Shown here one piece after another: positions 54,655 to 63,139 of a DNA stretch of 64,000 nucleotides. The stretch is from Streptomyces sp. NBC_01717 (lineage in GTDB: Bacteria > Actinomycetota > Actinomycetes > Streptomycetales > Streptomycetaceae): positions 1,984,001 through 2,048,000 of the forward strand of contig NZ_CP109178.1 in NCBI RefSeq assembly GCF_036248255.1, in the 5' to 3' direction. Position numbers and translations under genes: made by a program. Under the pieces are notes generated by a model that was not told the DNA's origin, did not search any database, and saw only the letters and a program-made list of their open reading frames with translations. The stretch's first letter is position 1. Each line of letters opens with the position of its first letter.

Positions 54655-55653
54655 TCAGGACAGTGCGGGGATGATCTCGGAGCCGTAGGCGTCGATCGTC
54701 GCTTCACGCGCGTCGTGCATGTTGTAGACCGCGAACTGGTCCACGCCCAGGTCGCGCAGTGCCTGCAGCTTCTCGATGTGCGCCTCGGCAGGGCCCAGCA
54801 GGCAGAACCGGTCGACGATCTCGTCCGGCACGAAAGCGGTGTCCGGGTTGCCGGTGCGGCCGTGGTGGCTGTAGTCGTAACCGGACCGCCCGGCGATGTA
54901 CTCGGTGAGCGCGTCCGGGACCAGACCGGAGTGTGCGCCGTACCGGGACACCAGGTCCGCGACATGATTGCCGACCATCCCGCCGAACCAGCGGCACTGC
55001 TCCCGGGCATGGTCGAGGTCGTTGCCGACATAGGCGGGGGCTGCGACGCAGATGGTCACGGCTTCCGGGTCGCGGCCCGCCTCCGCCGCCGCGTCCCGTA
55101 CCGCCTTGATCATCCACTCGGTGAGGAACGGGTCGGCGAGCTGGAGGATGAATCCGTCGGCCTTCTGCCCGGCGAGGGCGAGCGCCTTCGGACCGTACGC
55201 GGCCATCCAGACAGGCAGTTTGCCGTCCTTGATCCACGGGATCTGGACGCTCTGCCCGTCGACGGTCGCCTCCCGGCCCTCGGCGAGGTCGCGGATGACA
55301 TCGATGGCCTCGCCGAGGCGGGCCAGGGTGTTGGGCTTGCGTCCGGCGACCCGCATCGCCGAGTCGCCCCGGCCGATGCCACAGACGGTGCGGTTGCCGT
55401 ACATGTCGTTGAGGGTGGCGAAGGTGGAGGCGGTCACCTCCCAGGTGCGGGTGCCCGGGTTGGTGACCATGGGCCCGACGACGAGGCGTTCGGTGTGTTC
55501 GAGGATGCGGCTGTAGATGACGAACGGTTCCTGCCAGAGCACCGCCGAGTCGAAGGTCCACCCGTAGCGGAACCCGTTGCGCTCGGCGCGGCGCATCAGA
55601 CCGACGACGGCTGAGGCGGGCGGGTCGGTCTGGAGGACGAGTCCGAAGTCCAT
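54655..55653 (-). CDS. LLM-class F420/flavin-dependent oxidoreductase (TIGR03842-type)
   Basis: A 332-aa luciferase-like TIM-barrel oxidoreductase. TIGR03842-like features: MDFGLVLQTDPPASAVVGLM at the start, VVGPMVTNPGTRTWEVTAST, TVCGIGRGDSAMRVAG. In actinomycete pyrimidine-degradation loci this family regularly accompanies dihydropyrimidinase; its exact step is not established, a role on a ureido or semialdehyde intermediate being possible. ATG 55653 with AGGAG eight bases upstream, 11 bases after the dihydropyrimidinase stop. Confidence 0.9.
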   Translation of the reverse strand: MDFGLVLQTDPPASAVVGLMRRAERNGFRYGWTFDSAVLWQEPFVIYSRILEHTERLVVGPMVTNPGTRTWEVTASTFATLNDMYGNRTVCGIGRGDSAMRVAGRKPNTLARLGEAIDVIRDLAEGREATVDGQSVQIPWIKDGKLPVWMAAYGPKALALAGQKADGFILQLADPFLTEWMIKAVRDAAAEAGRDPEAVTICVAAPAYVGNDLDHAREQCRWFGGMVGNHVADLVSRYGAHSGLVPDALTEYIAGRSGYDYSHHGRTGNPDTAFVPDEIVDRFCLLGPAEAHIEKLQALRDLGVDQFAVYNMHDAREATIDAYGSEIIPALS

Positions 55654-55664
55654 GACAGGTGCTC

Positions 55665-57065
55665 CTAGTCCAGATACTGGCTGGTGGCGCGCGGGGTGTA
55701 CATGCCGTGGCCGGCTCGACCCGTGAACTTCCGCTGGTCGATGACGACTTCGCCGCGCGAGAGGACTGTGTCGACCTGCCCGGTGAGCCGCTTGCCCTCG
55801 TACGCCGAGTAGTCGACGTTCATGTGATGGGTCTCGGCGGAGATGGTCTGCTCGGCGTGCGGGTCGTAGATGACGACGTCGGCGTCGGCGCCCGGGGCGA
55901 TGGTGCCCTTCTTCGGGTAGAGACCGAACATCCTGGCCGGGGACGCGCAGGCGATCTCGATCCAGCGGCGGCGGGAGATGCGGCCCTCCACGACCGCCTG
56001 ATGCAGCAGGTCCATCCGGTTCTCCACACCGGGCATCCCGTTCGGGATCTTCGAGAAGTCGCCGCGGCCCATCTCCTTCTGACCGGAGAAACAGAACGGG
56101 CAGTGGTCGGTGGAGACGACCTGGAGCTCGTTGTTCCGCAGGCCCCGCCAGAGCGCCTCCTGGTGTTCCTTGGGCCGCAACGGGGTGGAGCAGACGTACT
56201 TGGCGCCCTCGAAGTCCGGCTCGGCGAGGTTGTCGGTGGAGAGGAAGAGGTACTGCGGACACGTCTCGCCGAAGACCGGAAGTCCCTTGTGGCGGGCGGC
56301 CGCCAGTTCGGCGACGGCCTCGTCGGCGGAGACATGCACGACGTACAGCGGGGATCCGGCGACGCGGGCGAGCTGGATGGCGCGGTGGGTGGCTTCGGCC
56401 TCCAGCGCCACCTTGCGGACGTCGCCGTGGTAGCGCGGGTCGGTGCGGCCCGCGGCCAGCGCCTGCTCGACGAGGACGTCGATCGCGATGCCGTTCTCGG
56501 CATGCATCATGATCAGCCCGCCGTTGCCGGCGGCCCGTTGCATGGCCCGCAGGATCTGGCCGTCGTCGCTGTAGAAGACACCGGGGTAGGCCATGAACAG
56601 CTTGAAGGACGTGACGCCCTCCGAGACGAGCAGGTCCATCTCCTTGAGCGAGGACTCGTTCACGTCGGAGAGGATCATGTGGAAGGAGTAGTCGATGGCG
56701 CACTTGCCGTCGGCCTTCGCATACCAGGCGTCGAGTCCTTCCCGGACCGCGCTGCCCACGGACTGGATGGCGAAGTCGATGATCGTGGTGGTGCCGCCCC
56801 AGGCGGCCGCCCTGGTCCCGGTCTCGAAGGTGTCGGCCGCGTTGGTACCGCCGAACGGCATCTCCATGTGCGTATGCGCGTCGACACCGCCGGGGATGAC
56901 GTACTTGCCGGTGGCGTCGATGGTCCGGTCGGCGGTCCAGCTCTCGGCCGCGTCGGTGCCGTGCGCGGCGAGTGCGGCGATGCGGCCGCCCTCGATGAGT
57001 ACGTCTGCGTGGAGTTCGTCGGACGCGGTGACGACGAGGCCGCCGTGGATGACGGTGCGGCTCAT
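55665..57065 (-). CDS. hydA: Dihydropyrimidinase/D-hydantoinase
   Basis: Cyclic amidohydrolase of 466 aa opening dihydrouracil/dihydrothymine or a hydantoin ring. Metal ligands include His64 and His66 (DAHTHME), the lysine expected to be carboxylated (Lys155, TSFKLFMAYPG), HAEN, VVHVS and the Asp of STDHCPF; all hallmarks are present. ATG 57065 follows GAGGAGGGG. The operator-like palindrome GTCTACGCACGTAGAC lies 28 bases upstream. First gene of the hydA-LLM-NCS1 transcription unit. Confidence 0.95.
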   Translation of the reverse strand: MSRTVIHGGLVVTASDELHADVLIEGGRIAALAAHGTDAAESWTADRTIDATGKYVIPGGVDAHTHMEMPFGGTNAADTFETGTRAAAWGGTTTIIDFAIQSVGSAVREGLDAWYAKADGKCAIDYSFHMILSDVNESSLKEMDLLVSEGVTSFKLFMAYPGVFYSDDGQILRAMQRAAGNGGLIMMHAENGIAIDVLVEQALAAGRTDPRYHGDVRKVALEAEATHRAIQLARVAGSPLYVVHVSADEAVAELAAARHKGLPVFGETCPQYLFLSTDNLAEPDFEGAKYVCSTPLRPKEHQEALWRGLRNNELQVVSTDHCPFCFSGQKEMGRGDFSKIPNGMPGVENRMDLLHQAVVEGRISRRRWIEIACASPARMFGLYPKKGTIAPGADADVVIYDPHAEQTISAETHHMNVDYSAYEGKRLTGQVDTVLSRGEVVIDQRKFTGRAGHGMYTPRATSQYLD

Positions 57066-57092
57066 GTACCCCTCCTCACTGTGGCGGAATGG

Positions 57093-57108
57093 GTCTACGC
57101 ACGTAGAC
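57093..57108. promoter_or_regulatory. Shared palindromic operator, hydA copy
   Basis: GTCTACGCACGTAGAC, 28 bases upstream of the dihydropyrimidinase start. A 15-base match is 44 bases upstream of the beta-ureidopropionase start (59694-59708). Flanking bases up to about 80 positions away are also recognisably similar between the two promoters. Probably the binding site of one regulator, not encoded in this window. Confidence 0.75.
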
Positions 57109-57426
57109 AAAGTGCGTGGTGAAGAACGTAGAAGTGGGCTACCCACTGTGGCAATACCACTGCGGCTAACCGCTGAAGACGTTTCCGTTTCCAGGTATGG
57201 CGTACACCGTCGGCCCAAAGCCGACACCGCGTCACGTCGTATACATCGGTGCGTCGATGTGGCGACAGGTGAGCCGTCCGGCACGACGGTCCAGGTCCTG
57301 GTGAGCGAGTCCGCCGCACCCCACGGGGCGGGGTCTGCCGGGGCGCCGGAACCGGAAACGACGGCGTCCTGGCCCCGGCCCGTGATCAGAAACGAATTCA
57401 TCGCCTCGGCCGCGGCGTGCGGCCCC

Positions 57427-57460
57427 GGGGGACGCCGGTTCAGGCGTCCCCCTTCGGGGG
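57427..57460 (-). terminator. Hairpin after the aminotransferase gene
   Basis: GGGGGACGCC (57427-57436) pairs with GGCGTCCCCC (57443-57452); the right arm can alternatively pair as CCCCC-TTC-GGGGG at 57448-57460. Positioned just beyond the aminotransferase stop, ending the ureidopropionase-aminotransferase unit. Confidence 0.65.
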
Positions 57461-57527
57461 CGTCCGACGGATCGCGGCCGGACACTCGCCGACCGTCATT
57501 CCGGCCCGTGCCGGTCAGTCGGGCACC

Positions 57528-58811
57528 TCACTCCACCGCGTGCAGCGCGTCGGCGAGGATCCTCGCGCCCTCCTCCGCCTCGGCGATGGACAGCGACAGC
57601 GGCGGGGCGATCCGCAGCACGCTGGTGTTGTGCCCGCCGCCCTTGCCGATGAGCAGCCCGCCCTCGCGGGCCGCTTCGAGTACGGCGGTCGCGGCCTCCG
57701 GGTCGGCCTCGTCGGTGCCGGGCTTCACCAGCTCGATGCCGATCATCAGACCCCGGCCGCGCACTTCGCGTACGCACTCCACTCCGGCGCCGATCGCCCG
57801 CAGCCGCTCGATGAGCAGCCCTCCGACGCGTCGCGCGTTGCGCTGGAGGTCGTGTTCCAGGAGGTACGAGAGGTTGGCCAGGCCGGCCGCCATGGTGACC
57901 GGAGAGCCGCCGAACGTCGAAATGGAGTTGGCGTCCAGGCAGTTCATGACCTCGGCGCGGGCCACGACACCGCCGATCGACATGCCGTTGCCGATGCCCT
58001 TGGCGAAGGTGAGCATGTCCGGCGGGCCGTTCCGGTCGTGCGCCTGCCAGCCCCAGAAGTGTTCGCCGGTACGGCCCCAGCCGGTCTGCACCTCGTCGGA
58101 GATCCACAGGATGCCGTGCCGGCTGAGCACTTCGCGGAACGCCGCGAACAGGCCGTCGGGCGGGGAGGTGAATCCACCGACGCCCTGGATGGGTTCGGCG
58201 ATCAGCGCGGCGGCGCCGCGGGTGTGGCCGAGCAGATCCTCCAGATCGGCCACGCACGCCTTGATGAACTGTGCGTCGCTGAGTTCCGCGTACGGCCCTC
58301 GGGTGCGGACGCCACCGTGGACGTACAGCGTCTGCAGCGGGGACAGACTCGTGGGCGACCAGGCCTTGTTGCCGGTGATGGAGACGGCCGAGAACGACCT
58401 GCCGTGGTAGCTGTTGCGCATCGCGAGGATCTGGTTCGAGCTGCGGTACGTGGTGGCGAGCAGCAGGGCGGTGTCGTTGGCCTCGGTGCCGGAGGTGGTG
58501 AAGAAGACCCGGGCGTCCGGGATGCCGGAGAGCGTGGCGATGCGCTCGGCGAGTTCGACCATCGGCCGGTTGAGGTAGAGCGTCGAGGAGTGGATCAGCC
58601 GCCCGGCCTGCTCACTGACCGCCTTGGTCACTTCGGGCAGGGCATGTGCGGTCATCGTGGTGAGGATGCCGCCGAAGAAGTCGAGGTAGCGGTTGCCGTC
58701 GGCGTCCCAGACGTGGCGGCCCTCTCCGTGGGTGAGCTCCAGGGGGTGCCGGTAGTAGAGCGCGAGCCAGTCGGGGCTGACGGCGAGATGACGGTGGTGG
58801 AGACTGCTCAC
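57528..58811 (-). CDS. Class III aminotransferase (beta-alanine/omega type)
   Basis: PLP-dependent omega-aminotransferase of 427 aa that would convert beta-alanine or beta-aminoisobutyrate to the semialdehyde. Features: PLP-binding TTSGTEANDTALLLATTY, aspartate of LWISDEVQTGWGRTG, active-site lysine in TFAKGIGNGMSIGG. GTG 58811 overlaps the ureidopropionase stop by four bases (GTGA); the longer frame is not used. Second gene of that unit. Confidence 0.92.
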   Translation of the reverse strand: MSSLHHRHLAVSPDWLALYYRHPLELTHGEGRHVWDADGNRYLDFFGGILTTMTAHALPEVTKAVSEQAGRLIHSSTLYLNRPMVELAERIATLSGIPDARVFFTTSGTEANDTALLLATTYRSSNQILAMRNSYHGRSFSAVSITGNKAWSPTSLSPLQTLYVHGGVRTRGPYAELSDAQFIKACVADLEDLLGHTRGAAALIAEPIQGVGGFTSPPDGLFAAFREVLSRHGILWISDEVQTGWGRTGEHFWGWQAHDRNGPPDMLTFAKGIGNGMSIGGVVARAEVMNCLDANSISTFGGSPVTMAAGLANLSYLLEHDLQRNARRVGGLLIERLRAIGAGVECVREVRGRGLMIGIELVKPGTDEADPEAATAVLEAAREGGLLIGKGGGHNTSVLRIAPPLSLSIAEAEEGARILADALHAVE

Positions 58812-59650
58812 GGCTCGACCAGTCCTTCGTACGCGTCGGGGCGGCGGTCCCGGTAGAACGCCCACTGCTGGCGCACCTCCTCGATGAGACCGAAGTCGAG
58901 GTCACGGACGAGGAGTTCCTCCACCTTGTCGCTGGCGACCTCCCCGACGAACTGGCCGCGCGGGTCGACGAAGTAGCTGGTTCCGTAGAAGTCGTTGTCG
59001 CCGTACTCCTCCTGACCGACGCGGTTGATCGCGGCGATGAAGTACTCGTTGGCGACGGCGGAAGCGGGCTGTTCCAGCTGCCAGAGGTAGCTGGACAGGC
59101 CCCGCGAGGTGGCCGACGGGTTGTAAACCAACTGGGCTCCGTTGAGACCGAGTTGACGCCAGCCCTCGGGGAAGTGCCGGTCATAGCAGATATAGACACC
59201 GACCTTGCCGACGGCGGTGTCGAAGACCGGCCAGCCGACGTTTCCGGGCTTGAAGTAGTACTTCTCCCAGAACCCCTTGACCTGCGGGATGTGGTGCTTG
59301 CGGTACTTGCCGAGGTACGAGCCGTCGGCGTCGATCACGGCGGCGGTGTTGAAATAGAAGCCGGACTGCTCGATCTCGAAGACCGGCACGACGATCACCA
59401 TGCCCGTCTCACGGGCGAGCTCCTGCATCCGCCGGACGGTCGGCCCGTCCGGGACGGCCTCGGCCCAGCGGTAGTGCTCGGGCTCCTGGACCTGGCAGAA
59501 GTAGGGGGCGTTGAACACCTCCTGGAAGCCGATGATCTTCGCCCCCTGCCGGGCGGCCTCGCGAGCATGCTCCTCATGCTTGGCGATCATGGATTCGGTG
59601 TCGCCGGTCCAGGTCGCCTGGACGAGTGCGGCGCGTACGACGTGGGACAT
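58808..59650 (-). CDS. Beta-ureidopropionase / N-carbamoyl amidohydrolase (nitrilase family)
   Basis: Carbon-nitrogen hydrolase of 280 aa that cleaves N-carbamoyl-beta-alanine. The Glu-Lys-Cys triad is Glu44 (GFQEVF), Lys118 (YRKHHIP) and Cys155 (ICYDRHFPE). LSSYLWQLEQPASAVANEYF matches the family. ATG 59650 has AAGGAG six bases upstream. It is followed by the aminotransferase with translational overlap and preceded by the same palindrome as the dihydropyrimidinase gene, so both units are probably controlled together. Confidence 0.93.
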   Translation of the reverse strand: MSHVVRAALVQATWTGDTESMIAKHEEHAREAARQGAKIIGFQEVFNAPYFCQVQEPEHYRWAEAVPDGPTVRRMQELARETGMVIVVPVFEIEQSGFYFNTAAVIDADGSYLGKYRKHHIPQVKGFWEKYYFKPGNVGWPVFDTAVGKVGVYICYDRHFPEGWRQLGLNGAQLVYNPSATSRGLSSYLWQLEQPASAVANEYFIAAINRVGQEEYGDNDFYGTSYFVDPRGQFVGEVASDKVEELLVRDLDFGLIEEVRQQWAFYRDRRPDAYEGLVEP

Positions 59651-59693
59651 GAGCTGCTCCTTCGACGCGGCGTCAGAGAGCCTCTACGCGTTT

Positions 59694-59708
59694 TCTACGC
59701 ACGTAGAC
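59694..59708. promoter_or_regulatory. Shared palindromic operator, ureidopropionase copy
   Basis: TCTACGCACGTAGAC, identical to 15 of the 16 bases at 57093-57108, 44 bases upstream of the start codon. CTCTACGCG at 59682-59690 is a possible extra half-site. Confidence 0.75.
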
Positions 59709-59853
59709 TCGGTGCATAGGAGGAGAACGTAAGCCCCGCCACACGGTGGGGCAAGACCATCGCCGTGAACCGGCTGAGTCGATCATGTTTCGTACCCGTG
59801 CGGTCCACACTTCCCCCTCACCTCGCGACCCGGGTGCACTCTCCGGCCCCACG

Positions 59854-59870
59854 GGCGGCGCCGCGCCGCC
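59854..59870 (-). terminator. Weak GC hairpin after the long hypothetical gene
   Basis: GGCGGCG (59854-59860) pairs with CGCCGCC (59864-59870) around CCG. It lies 59 bases beyond the stop of the hypothetical gene and upstream of the ureidopropionase promoter, a plausible but weak terminator. Confidence 0.4.
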
Positions 59871-59928
59871 ACCCCGCGTCCCGACCCCCGTGACGTCACC
59901 TCGGCGGACTGCGCCCTCACCGAATGCT

Positions 59929-61326
59929 CTAAGGGGTGTCCGCGATGCCGGCGACGCGCAGGGCGTGCACCACGTCCCACTCCCGCTCAGGTGACACCGC
60001 ACGGGCAGCGGCCAGCAGTTGCGGAACGAGTTGGCGCGGATCGCCCGCCGCGATCAGGGCCGCATCCTCCGGGGTGCGTACGCGGACGAAGGCGCCCATC
60101 AGCGCCTGCGCCTCCGGTTCGAGACCGGCCCGGTCCAGAGCCAGCACCGCGTCGGCGATCTCCGCCGCGGGCCGCGCCACGCCTTGGCGCAGCAACTGCC
60201 CGCAGTCGTCGGTGCGGCCCGCCGCGGCCAGCGCACCGGCCGCGGCGGCCAGCTCGACGGGCGGCAGCGAGGACACCTCCCACAGCAGGGTCGCCCAGTC
60301 GGCCGCCAGACCCGACCTGTGCAGCTCCACGGCGAGCAGGGGCAGCCGGTCCGCAGGCCAGCCGGCCGCCTCGCACAGCACGCCATGGGCCTCGCCGCTG
60401 CGACCCTCCGTACGGAGCCGCACGAGCATGTCCACGGCCTCGGTGGCGGCGCGTCGCGCGACCGGGTCCGCGGCGGGCCGGGCGGCATCACGGCCCCGGG
60501 CGTCGGCCCCCGCCGCGGTGGGGGCGCCGCCGAATCGGGCGCCGCGCGGGACGGCGGCGTCCGTCGGCGGGACGGGGAGCACGGGGACGGCGAGGGGGGC
60601 GCCGGTGTCGTCGTCCACCTCGAGTCCGGCGAAGCGGGCGCCGCGCGGCTTCTTGCGCTTGGGGGCCGGGGGTTGGGGCATCCCGGGGGCGGAGAACGAC
60701 GGTCCGGTGGCAGGGGACTTCCGGGCGGCGGGGGCCCGCTCGCTTCCTGCTGCGGGGCCGGGTGCGGTGCGCGGGCCCGGCGCCCGTGGCCTCGCGGGTT
60801 CGGCGGGGGACTCCTCCTCCGGCCGGAACCACCCCTGCGGCACAGTCACGGCCGACAGCCGCTTGCGCAGTTCCGTGCAGCGGGCCGAGGCGCGCGTGTG
60901 GTCGTCCTGGGCCCATGCCAGCGTGTCCGGGTCCGGTGGCTGCGCGCCGTTGTCCACCCCGGCAGCGCGCACCCGCTGGGCGGCGTACGCCTGCTCGCGG
61001 AGCATCAGCTCCAACCGCTCGACGAGTGCCTGCCGCCCGCCCGGCCGCCGGTCGTGGGCGGCGGCCGATGCGGAGTACAGCGCGGCGGCGCGTACCGACT
61101 CACGCGCCGCGAACGCGGCGCCACGCTCGCCGGCCAGGTCCTGCAGCAGTGACTCCACCACGTCCCACGGCGGTATCTCCGCGCCGTCGAGGCAGGCCCG
61201 CATGCCGGCGGGATCGCGTCGGCAGAACACCCCGTACCAGCCGCGCCCCGGGTCGAGCAGGGCCGTGAGGTTCCGCAGATATTGCGCGAACTCGGCTACT
61301 TCTCCAGCAAGTTGATGCACCGTCAT
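59929..61326 (-). CDS. Long hypothetical protein ("UL36-like" Streptomyces annotation group)
   Basis: A 465-aa protein. The N-terminal 60 residues (EVAEFAQYLRNLTALLDPGR, FCRRDPAGMRACLDGAEIPP) look like a degenerate XRE/HTH-type module. A Pro/Ala/Arg-rich middle (about 145-235) is disordered, and the C-terminal 200 residues are helical repeats (DMLVRLRTEGRSGEAHGVLC, QLLRQGVARPAAEIADAVLA). Proteins with this layout are often misnamed after a herpesvirus tegument protein; the real function is unknown. ATG 61326 has GAGGG close by; the longer open frame is not used. Confidence 0.72.
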   Translation of the reverse strand: MTVHQLAGEVAEFAQYLRNLTALLDPGRGWYGVFCRRDPAGMRACLDGAEIPPWDVVESLLQDLAGERGAAFAARESVRAAALYSASAAAHDRRPGGRQALVERLELMLREQAYAAQRVRAAGVDNGAQPPDPDTLAWAQDDHTRASARCTELRKRLSAVTVPQGWFRPEEESPAEPARPRAPGPRTAPGPAAGSERAPAARKSPATGPSFSAPGMPQPPAPKRKKPRGARFAGLEVDDDTGAPLAVPVLPVPPTDAAVPRGARFGGAPTAAGADARGRDAARPAADPVARRAATEAVDMLVRLRTEGRSGEAHGVLCEAAGWPADRLPLLAVELHRSGLAADWATLLWEVSSLPPVELAAAAGALAAAGRTDDCGQLLRQGVARPAAEIADAVLALDRAGLEPEAQALMGAFVRVRTPEDAALIAAGDPRQLVPQLLAAARAVSPEREWDVVHALRVAGIADTP

Positions 61327-61469
61327 CGTCGCCCTCACCCACCGTCGACTGGAGCACTCCAGTCCGCAGGCATTCGACCGCAGGCGTGTTACGGGACGGC
61401 TACGCGCACTTTTCGGCGAGGGTGCGGTCGGCGCAACGCCGCCACCGCACGCGCCCGCGGCAGGCCGGA

Positions 61470-61859
61470 TCAGAAGGTGACGGCGATCCCGATGTGCGGG
61501 CGCTTGCCGAGCCGGACGACGGTCGCCGGCCAGTCGACCAGCCAGAACTTCCAGGCGTACTTGCGGGCGAGCAACTGGCGCACCGCACGTGTCCCCGCCT
61601 CGTCGAGCAGCCGCGCCGTTCCCTCGGCGCTCGGCGCACCCTCCGCGATCCGGCCGCGCACGTCGCAGACGGTGACGACGACCCGGCTGTCGTTGCGCAG
61701 CCGTTTCACCTTCCACGAGTCGGCGCGGGTCCAGATGAACAGCTCCTCGCCGTCGGCCGCCGCCCACACGGGCGTGGCAACGGTGGTGCCGTCCTTCCGG
61801 TACGTGGTCAGGCTGACGTACTCGCTGTGGGCGAAGTCCTGCGGAGTCCGGGAAGTCAC
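61470..61859 (-). CDS. PPOX-class F420-dependent oxidoreductase (Rv2061-like)
   Basis: A 129-aa split-barrel flavin/F420-binding protein of the PPOX class (TIGR03666-like): EYVSLTTYRKDGTTVATPVW, LFIWTRADSWKVKRLRNDSR, VVVTVCDVRGRI. Proteins of this group use F420 or FMN to reduce small molecules or bind them. The GTG at 61859 is likely, with only a weak site. It stands between the long hypothetical and the XRE regulator, with no clear partner. Confidence 0.88.
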   Translation of the reverse strand: MTSRTPQDFAHSEYVSLTTYRKDGTTVATPVWAAADGEELFIWTRADSWKVKRLRNDSRVVVTVCDVRGRIAEGAPSAEGTARLLDEAGTRAVRQLLARKYAWKFWLVDWPATVVRLGKRPHIGIAVTF

Positions 61860-61967
61860 GGCGGTGACCCTACGCGCCCGAGTGCCGGGTACGCACCTCC
61901 CGTGGGTACCGACCGGTCGACGGGCGCAGGCAGCCGCCGGCCGGACGACACCGCTACGGATCCGCGG

Positions 61968-62240
61968 TCAGCCGGCCAGGGGGACGGCCACGTCCGGTTC
62001 CGGGGCGCAGCGGATCAGCAGCTCGTCCATGGAGAGGCCGAGCGCCCCGGCCAGCGCCGCGACCGTGAAGAACGCAGGGGTCGGGGCGCGCCCCGTCTCG
62101 ATCTTGCGCAGCGTCTCGGCGGAGATACCGGCGCCGGCCGCGATCTCGACCATGCTGCGGGCGCCTCGCGCCTCGCGGAGCAGTCGGCCGAGCCGTTCGC
62201 CGCGCAGGCGTTCTTCCGGGGTCAGAGGCGTTCGTACCAT
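61968..62240 (-). CDS. XRE-family small regulator
   Basis: A 90-aa single-domain helix-turn-helix protein: MVEIAAGAGISAETLRKIET and PAFFTVAALAGALGLSMDEL. The TAGACT -10 at 62252-62247 (minus strand) puts the transcript start at or next to the ATG at 62240, so it is probably leaderless. Divergent from a methionine aminopeptidase gene, with a 17-bp tandem repeat between; it likely controls one or both. Confidence 0.9.
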   Translation of the reverse strand: MVRTPLTPEERLRGERLGRLLREARGARSMVEIAAGAGISAETLRKIETGRAPTPAFFTVAALAGALGLSMDELLIRCAPEPDVAVPLAG

Positions 62241-62253
62241 GCCGACAGTCTAG

Positions 62254-62287
62254 TACTGCCGTTATTCTCATACCGCCGTTATTCTCA
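62254..62287. repeat. 17-bp tandem repeat between xre and map
   Basis: TACTGCCGTTATTCTCA and TACCGCCGTTATTCTCA stand in direct tandem, 16 of 17 bases equal, and TACCG at 62288 begins a third. The spacing suits binding of an XRE repressor to consecutive sites, but assignment is inference. Confidence 0.8.
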
Positions 62288-62315
62288 TACCGCTTTCACC
62301 GGTATAGTAATTGGC

Positions 62316-63083
62316 ATGGTTCAGCTCAAGACGGATACATCCATAGAGGCGATGCGCGAGGCGGGCCGGGTCGTGGCCCAGTTGCTGGCGGCCGTACGGG
62401 AGGCGGCGGCGGTCGGCGTGTCGCTGCGCGAGCTCGACGAGGTGGCGCGCGAAGTGCTGCGCGAAGCGGGCGCCGGGTCGCCGTTCCTCAACTACAAGCC
62501 GCATTTCGCGCCCACCCCGTTCCCCGGCGTGATCTGCGCGTCCGTCAACGACGCGATCGTGCACGGCATCCCGACCGACCAGCGGCTGCGCGACGGCGAT
62601 CTGGTGAGCATCGACGCGGGCGCGACGCTCGGCGGCTGGGCCGGCGACTCGGCGATCAGCTTCACCGTCGGCCGCGCCCGGCCCGCCGACAGCCGGCTGA
62701 TCGACACGGCCTTCGAGGCGCTGGAGGCGGGGATCGCGGCGGCAGTCGTCGGCAACCGGATCGGTGACATCGCGCATGCGATCGGCACGGTCTGCCGGAC
62801 GGCCGGATACGGCATCCCGGAAGGCTTCGGCGGCCATGGCATCGGCCGGTCCATGCACGAGGACCCGGCCGTCCCCAACGAGGGACGACCGGGTCGCGGC
62901 ATGCCACTGCGGCACGGGATGGTGCTGGCGATCGAGCCGATGCTGATCGGCAGCGGCCGGGACGCGTTCCACCCCGACCGGGACGGCTGGACACTGCGTA
63001 CGTCCGACGGCAGCCGGGCGGCGCACGCCGAGCACACGGTGGCGATCACGGACGCGGGGCCCCGCATCCTCACCGCGCTCTGA
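62316..63083 (+). CDS. map: Type I methionine aminopeptidase
   Basis: A 255-aa metalloprotease removing N-terminal methionine, the usual length. Metal ligands: Asp in SIDAGA and GWAGDSA, His in GHGIGRSMHED, Glu in LAIEPM and in AAHAEHTVAIT. TATAGT at 62303-62308 is a good -10 eight bases before ATG 62316, so the mRNA is probably leaderless. Streptomyces carries several map genes; this copy sits apart from ribosomal genes and next to its own XRE regulator, suggesting conditional expression. Confidence 0.92.
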   Translation: MVQLKTDTSIEAMREAGRVVAQLLAAVREAAAVGVSLRELDEVAREVLREAGAGSPFLNYKPHFAPTPFPGVICASVNDAIVHGIPTDQRLRDGDLVSIDAGATLGGWAGDSAISFTVGRARPADSRLIDTAFEALEAGIAAAVVGNRIGDIAHAIGTVCRTAGYGIPEGFGGHGIGRSMHEDPAVPNEGRPGRGMPLRHGMVLAIEPMLIGSGRDAFHPDRDGWTLRTSDGSRAAHAEHTVAITDAGPRILTAL

Positions 63084-63139
63084 CATCGCCGGACAACGCG
63101 CCATGAACCGGCTTCGAGAGCCCGGCTATTGACGATCCG

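Larger units (their letters stand above)
57066..57527. other. hydA promoter region and terminator of the upstream operon
   Basis: About 460 bases between the dihydropyrimidinase start and the aminotransferase stop. It contains the shared palindrome (57093-57108), promoter-like sequence related to that of the ureidopropionase gene, and a double hairpin at 57427-57460. Confidence 0.6.
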
